Source of the DNA: Microcebus murinus
Taxonomy: Eukaryota > Chordata > Mammalia > Primates > Cheirogaleidae
DNA: 64,000 nt
Assembly (NCBI RefSeq): GCF_040939455.1
Contig: NC_134119.1
Span: 15,178,501 to 15,242,500 of the forward strand
Reading direction: 5' to 3'
In this document: positions 58,341 to 64,000 of the stretch, piece after piece
How the letters are laid out: every line of letters begins with the position of its first letter
How positions within the stretch are numbered: position 1 is the stretch's first letter
Made by a program: the position numbers and the translations under genes
The notes under the pieces: generated by a model
Database searches by the model: none
The model's input: only the letters and a program-made list of their open reading frames with translations
What the model was told of the DNA's origin: nothing

Positions 58341-60269
58341 AATTTATTCTTAAATGATGTTGGTGAATTTTCCTTGAATCCCTGAGGCCTGTTACTCTTG
58401 CCCTCAGACCTTCAGTTGAGGACTTTTCTATAGCTTAGTGGGTTGGGGGTTGAAGACTGTGGCTTCTATTCTCTCTTTTGAAATTTTAACTTTCATGAAC
58501 CAAGGTTCATTCCATCTGGTCTAGGAGATATATATAGATATCTTCACATTTCAGATCATTTTCCCAATTCAAACTGGGCCTTAGGGCCTTTGCTTTCATC
58601 AAAGACCTCCAGTTGTTCCCTTCCCCAGTATCACCTGCTCTTCTCTAAGTCAATTTCACATCCTTCCAACAAATGTAGGGAAAATGTAGGTAGGAAAATA
58701 TAGGTAAGACCTATGAGTTTTCAAGAGGAAGAGAGAAACTTGGCCTGGAGTTCTCATTCCCCTTTCCCTCCTCCCTGACTCCTTCAAAGAATCTTGGCAC
58801 ATTTATTTTCTCTTTAGTCCTCTACTCTGCTAAATTCCTATTCATCCTTGGAGATAATCAGTTCAGAGTCATTGTGATATTTTGTCTTCTCTTTCACCTT
58901 TTCTCCCAGCAGGGAAAAAAAAATGGCAAAGACTGATAGAATTTTTGTCTCTGTAGGGACCTCAAGGTGATTGGTTGGAGCATTTATTTTCACAGATGTT
59001 TCATTTATTCCTGGACTGCCTACACATCTTTTGAAATTCACCCTTCTCAAAATTTGAGCACACTTCTAAAGATTTTTTTTCTGCACAACTTCTTTCCTCC
59101 ACATTGCATTGGGGTGGGTTAGGGGCACTGAACCATGGCAGGACCTCCCATCTCTCACTTCTAGCATGGCCATTTTTCAAATAATAGAGGATGGAGTTTT
59201 GCCCTGTTTTCTCATTTAACTTCTGCTGGTCACCTAGCTTGATGATTTTAAATCTCTGTCCAACTTTCAGGTTTATAAAAGAGTGCAGCATCATTTTGTC
59301 ATTTTACCCAGAAATGCAAGATTAGTCATTTTAAACTATCAACACATAACCAAGTATAGCTTATCATTACGAAAGGTTGTGATATATACCAAGCACGATT
59401 CACACTCACAGCTTATTATTTTCATTCAGTTGTGCCACTTACATGATGCAATATTATGCCACCACAATTATACTTCATGCAGTGTACCCAAAACAACCCA
59501 ATAATATTATTTTGAACAACCCTTTAAAAAATATTTGGTGACAACAGGCTGTGAGAATACTGATTTAGTATAAACTTTGAAGCTCAATTTCAAAAGAAAT
59601 AGACAGTGTAGACTCATTAAAAGTATTAATACTTTTAAATTAGATCAATACATCCAGAAACTAGATCAACCTGATCATGTGTAAACTCATAAAAGTCTGC
59701 TGTTTTTGGTTTCTCATGTACAGAATAAGAAGAATAACTATACTGCCCAAATTCCTTTGATTGAAAATATTTCTTTTAGCTCAGCCAGAATTTGCAAGGA
59801 TTACTTATGAGTGGAAAATGCAAGTTGGAAAGGAAAACACAGGATTCTAGATAATAAGAATCCACTACTTCAACTCATGCAGGCTGCTTGATTGTGCAGA
59901 ACTCAGAGGAGAAAGGTCCAACCTTGTCAGCAGCCACAGATATCCAGAAGGTAGCCAGACACTCAGAAAGCAATCCCCCTCCTCACAATCTCTTCCCTCA
60001 GGTCATATCACCTCCTCATGGTTTGATCCAGGGCTCTAGGCTGGGATCTTCACTGCTCCTATGAACTTACTCTTAAGAGTTATTACCTGGGACTATGCTG
60101 TATTGGGCATCTAGGTACCCTTAGACCTGCCCTGTATGTGGACTTTCTCCCTGGGCATAGTGGAATCCTATGGTCTAACAACACTGCCCCCTCAGCCCCA
60201 GCCATCCAAACTTTACACCTGTTCTACGTTTTGGAAGTATCTCAAGATTCATTTAATGCACACAGATTT
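58341..60269. other. Unassigned DNA, no gene
   Basis: Nearly 2 kb without a named repeat, apart from the palindrome at 59617-59638. Frames of up to 97 codons have no domain. Confidence 0.5.
59617..59638. repeat. Perfect 22-bp palindrome
   Basis: The half-site ttaaaagtatt is followed at once by its exact complement aatacttttaa, with no spacer. Confidence 0.97.
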
Positions 60270-60455
60270 GGCAACCACTGAGAGCTTTAAGTTAGAGAGT
60301 CTCAAATTTTACTATTTATATGCATCATCTGGGACTCTTGTTAAAATGCAGGTTTTGATTCCAGACTGGGTGGGGTGTGAGATTCTGCATTTCTAACAAG
60401 CTTCCAGGTGATGCTGACATTACTGGTCCCTGGAATATACTTTAAGTAGCAACTA
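60270..60455 (+). mobile_element. MER5A hAT-Charlie element
   Basis: 'atatgcatcatctgggactc', 'ttgttaaaatgcaggttttg', 'gagattctgcatttctaaca' and 'agcttccaggtgatgctgac' match MER5A in order. Confidence 0.85.
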
Positions 60456-60822
60456 CCAAGTGAGAAGGGAAATTTACCCTTCATGTGTTGGTACTGAGGA
60501 ATAGTTAGGCTTGAATGATACCCCCTACACTTCAGTTGTTCAATATCTTTGGAAGCATTTCTAAATTTGTGAGTTTCAGAGAAACCTCAAGCATAGTTTT
60601 AGGACTATCCACAAAGCTTATTATGATTCCATTTAGACAATTAACAATTTAGATTTGGAATTGTTTCTCCAGTAGTGAAACATTATATGTTGATCTGATT
60701 AACAAGGCAGCTAGAAATGGACCCAGGACCGAGGCAGAAAAACAGAACTTTGAACTTTAGAGCCCCTTCCACTGGATCCCTATGCCCCATCATCTCACCA
60801 ACTTCATCAATGGATAGAAAGT

Positions 60823-60915
60823 CAGAACAGAAAGAAATGAAAGGGGAGAAAAAGGAGGAAAAGGAGGAGGATAGAGGGAAGGAAGGAAGGGAAAAGATGG
60901 AGGGAGGAAGGGAAT
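60823..60915 (+). repeat. Polypurine tract, (GGAA)n-like
   Basis: About 90 bp with only a few pyrimidines ('ggaagagg' and 'ggaaggaaggaaggg' type units). Frames on either strand are low-complexity only. Confidence 0.9.
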
Positions 60916-60944
60916 AACAGACCACTAACAGGAGATAATATCAA

Positions 60945-61110
60945 AATCTTTAAAAATGTTCATGAACTTGGACCATTTAAATTCCTGACTATGAATCTAT
61001 CTTTAGGAAATATTCATGCAGGCAGACAAGTGCTTATGCCTTAATGTTCCTTTACTTTAGGGTCATTTTTAGTTGTGGAAACCTGGAAGTTACCAAAACA
61101 TCTCTCAATA
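60945..61110 (+). mobile_element. Old L1 fragment
   Basis: 'aatgttcatgaacttggacc' and 'atctatctttaggaaatatt' then 'ttagttgtggaaacctggaa' match old L1 ORF2 3' text. Confidence 0.5.
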
Positions 61111-61159
61111 CAGACAGCACAGTCTATATTGTTATTTTCCCCTTGCTTTTGTGTTGTCT

Positions 61160-61505
61160 TGTTGGTGTATCATTTATATAATGTGAATACACAGATCTTA
61201 AATATACAATTTGATATATTTTAACAATATGTACACCTCTGTAACCACGACTCAAATCAAGATACTTCCCTCCTAAAAGTTACCTGGGCCCCTTACCTCT
61301 CATGAAATTTCCCCTCAACCTCATAGAAGCAATTACTATTCTGACAGTGACCACTGTTGATTAATTACACCTGTTCTTGACTTCATGTACATGGATTCAT
61401 ACATTATGTGTTTTTTGTGTCTAGCTCCTTTCAGCGTAATATTTTAAAGCTCCTTTATATTGCTATGTGTATCAGTAGACCACTTGTTGCTGAGTAGCAT
61501 TCCAT
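61160..61505 (-). mobile_element. Old L1 3' fragment
   Basis: 'ttggtgtatcatttatataa', 'gtaaccacgactcaaatcaa' and 'gcgtaatattttaaagctcc' are reverse-complement L1 3' wording. Confidence 0.65.
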
Positions 61506-61758
61506 TCTTGAAAAAAGCTACAATTTGTTGAGGCTGATGTTAGCAAGATGGCAGAATAGGACTTTCTAGTGCTTGTCACCCTGTAGAAACACTAATTTGA
61601 ACAGCAATTCATACACAAAAATACCTCCACAAGAGCTAAGACAACCAGGTGAGAGATTATGGCACCTGAGCAGAGTGCAAAACAAGAAAAGATGTATCAA
61701 AGAAAGTATGAAGGACAGTTTTACATTATCCACATCACCCCTCCCACAATCCCAGGCT

Positions 61759-62112
61759 ATAGCAAAAATACCTGAGATTGAGTAATTTATAAAGTAGAGA
61801 AATTTATTTTCTCACAATTCTGGAAGCTGAGAAGTCCAAGATCAAGGCACCAGCAGATTTAGTATCTGGTGAGGGCTGCTCTCTGCTTCCAAAATGGAAC
61901 CTTCTTGCTGTGTCTTCGCATAGCAGCAGAGATGACAGAACCAGGCAGCTCTCTGAAGACTCTTTTATAAGAACGCTAATTCCTTTATTATGAGGTTGGA
62001 ACCCTCATGACTTAATCACTTCCCCCAAAGGCCCCACCTCTTAATGCCATCACCTTGAGGTTAAGCTCCAATATATGAATTTTGGAAGGACATACATGTT
62101 TGAGCCTTAGCA
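61759..62112 (-). mobile_element. MaLR (MST/MLT1-type) LTR inside the L1 5' UTR
   Basis: Reverse complement of a MaLR LTR: 'gagattgagtaatttataaa', 'tcacaattctggaagctgag', 'aagtccaagatcaaggcacc', 'ccctcatgacttaatcactt' and 'gaccttag'-like end text 'tgtttgagccttagca'. The LTR lies between two parts of one L1, so it inserted after that L1. Confidence 0.8.
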
Positions 62113-62664
62113 GACCCTAACACTGGGCTGACTCCAGTAAAACCCAGTGCCAGGCAGGGCCTCATGGCCCCAAACTCCAGATTGGTACCTGTGGACTGAG
62201 CCTCTAGACCTGCCCTGCTTCCAGGACAGATCCCGCAGCCCCAAGCTCCAGGCCTGCCTGGTAGACTCAGTCTCTTGACCACCCTATTGCCAAGCCCACC
62301 CCAGCTGCCCCAGACCTCAGACAAGCCCAAGGACCAGGCTAGCACCCACAGAGTCAGGATCCAAGATGCATAAAAACAGACACGCAGGCCAATGTCGCAG
62401 AACAAATAGTCCAGAAACAAACCCATGAATCTGTGGTCAGTTGATTGTCAACAACAGTGCCAAGAATACACAGTGGGGAAAGGATGGTCTCTTCCTTAAG
62501 TGGTATTGGAAAAACTGGATATCCACATACAGAAGAATAAAATTAGATCCTTATCTCATACCATATACAAAAATCAACTAAAAATGGATTAAAGACTTAA
62601 ATGTAAGACCCCAAGCTATGAAACTACTAGAAGAAAACATGGGAGAAAATCTCCATGATTTTCC

Positions 62665-62709
62665 AAATATCATTGCATGATATCTCCAAAATATCATGCA
62701 ATGATATTT
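62665..62709. repeat. Perfect 19-bp inverted repeat, 7-nt loop
   Basis: The left arm aaatatcattgcatgatat (62665-62683) and its exact complement (62691-62709) flank ctccaaa. It lies in L1 ORF2 sequence where the sister L1 at 42055 has a T run instead, so it is not part of the usual element. Confidence 0.95.
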
Positions 62710-63890
62710 TGAATATGACTCCAAAAGCACAGGCAGCAAAAGCAAAGGTAGACAAATGAGATTGCATCAAACTAAAAACCTTCTGCACGGCATAGGAAAC
62801 AATCAACAGAGTGAAGAGACAACCTATGGAATGGGAGAAAAAAAATTGGAAATCATTTATCTGGTAGAGGGTTAATATACAAAATATACAAGGAACTCAA
62901 AAACTCAACTGCAAACTAATAGCCCGATTGAAAAATGGGCAAAGGACCTAAATAGACATTTTTAAAAAGGAGATATGCAAATGGCCAACTGGCATAAAAA
63001 AAAAAATGTTCAGCATTGCTAATCATCAGGGATATACAAATTCAAACCACAATGAGATATTGCCTCACACCTGTTAAGATGACTATTATCAAAAAGTCAA
63101 AAGATAACAAGTGTGGAAAAAAAGAGAACCCTTGTACACTGTTGATGGGAATGTAAATTAGTAAGGTCATTACAGAAATCAGTATGAAGTTTCCTCCAAA
63201 ATTAAAAATGGAACTACCATGTGATTTAACAATCCTACTGGGTATATATCCAAAGAAAATGAAATTACTATGCTGAAGAGATACCTGCACACTCATGTTC
63301 ATTACAGCATTATCCACAACAGCTAATATCTGGAATCAACCTAAGTGTCCGTCGGTGGGATGAATGGATGAAGAAAATGTGGTCTATACACAATGGAATG
63401 TTATTCAGTCTTCAAAAAGAAGGAAATCTTGTCATTTGTAGCAACATGCATAAACCTGGAGGACATCATGTTTTGTAAAATAAGTTAGGCACAGAAAGAT
63501 AAACGCCACATGATCTCACTTATACCTAGACTCTTGAAAAGTTTATCTTATAGAAGTAGAGAGCAGAATGCTATTTTCCAGAGGCTGGGGTTGGTGGGAA
63601 GCATTGGGGAGATGCTGATCAAAAGATACAAAATTTCAGTTAGACAGGAGGAATAAGTTCTAGAGATCTATTGCACAACATGGTGACTATAGTAAATAAA
63701 AGTGTGTTATGCTTTAAAATTTTCTGAGAGTAGATTTTAAGTATTCTCACAACAACAAAAAAATGATAATGTGAGGTAATGCATATGTTAATTAGCTCAA
63801 TTTAGCCATTCCACAATGCATACATATTTCAGAGCATCATGTCGTACACAATAAATAGATACAGTTTTAATTTGTCTATTCAAAAAACCT

Positions 63891-64000
63891 ACAAATTTTT
63901 TGGTGCATTTTCCTCTCTTGGTTTTTAACCCTACAACTCTGCTTCATACTCTCTTTGTGGAATAGTATTTTTTTAGATGCCTTTGTTTCTCAGGCTTTGA
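63891..64000. other. Unassigned end of window
   Basis: No feature recognised after the L1 3' end. Confidence 0.5.

Larger units (their letters stand above)
61533..63890 (+). mobile_element. L1 with a 5' end joined to late ORF2; contains an LTR
   Basis: The 5' end reads 'gcagaataggactttctagt', then 'cacaatcccaggctat', where an LTR interrupts. Beyond it, Pro/Leu-codon-like 5'-UTR repeats ('caagctccaggcctgcctgg') continue to about 62365. Sequence then jumps to late ORF2 ('caggccaatgtcgcagaaca'). Later landmarks are 'gatgggaatgtaaattagta' and 'acaatggaatgttattcagt'. The end is near 63890. ORF1 and most of ORF2 are missing, and what remains is broken. Confidence 0.8.

Noticed and set aside
62061..62426. 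121-codon minus-strand frame with hydrophobic, Leu/Gly-rich stretches
   Set aside because: It lies antisense to L1 5' UTR and across the LTR junction, so it is a by-product of repeat sequence.
1..64000. A novel multi-gene system
   Set aside because: I found no cluster of coding genes, RNA genes or ordered repeats beyond transposable elements, microsatellites and unassigned noncoding DNA.

Overview
This window looks like mammalian nuclear DNA from a strepsirrhine primate, most likely a Malagasy lemur. The main evidence is the Alu copy near 50481-50732. It has the double-stemmed middle region and the tail wording 'gctaggctgatgccacggca' that I know from lemur Alus, not from monkey, ape or galago Alus. 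Primate-type L1 elements and ERVL-MaLR LTRs (MST and MLT1 types) agree with this. I see no bacterial, organellar or exogenous viral gene organisation.

I find no protein-coding gene that I can support. All open frames are short (at most 162 codons), lack recognisable domains, and often sit in repeats or are mirrored on the other strand. The window is best read as intergenic DNA or the inside of a large intron in an A+T-rich, Alu-poor region. Two places (860-1045 and 28700-29284) have exon- or promoter-like traits and are listed as weak candidates only.

Layout. 1-9 kb: unassigned DNA, L2, MIR and L1 relics, two LTR-like units with related 3' ends, and an MST solo LTR with a perfect 5-bp target duplication (6706-7087). 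9-17 kb: MLT1-like LTRs, L2 and MIR pieces, and a class-I-ERV-like LTR with a 20-bp tandem duplication (16326-16945). 17-23 kb: a hAT-like DNA transposon split by an L1 piece, an MLT1-like LTR, and an old L1. 23-26 kb: mostly repeat-free. 26-28.6 kb: very A+T-rich DNA with microsatellites and an ancient L1 split by an Alu monomer. 28.7-32 kb: repeat-poor DNA with candidate regulatory sequence. 32-40 kb: MIR, MER3-like and MER5A copies and dinucleotide repeats. 40.6-43.5 kb: an internally deleted L1. 44-50 kb: MIRs, MER20, an L1 tail and an MLT1A-type LTR. 50.4-54 kb: the lemur Alu inside an L1, another L1, and two MLT1-type LTRs in opposite orientation. 55.7-58.3 kb: minus-strand L1 pieces. 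58.4-60.8 kb: repeat-poor. 60.9-63.9 kb: more L1, including a second internally deleted L1 that contains an LTR and a perfect 19-bp hairpin.

The history recorded here is nested insertion: old L2, MIR and hAT copies were hit by L1 and LTR elements, and an old L1 was later hit by an Alu. Family names come from consensus sequences as I remember them, not from a database search, so sub-family labels and edges are approximate (often within about 20-50 bp).
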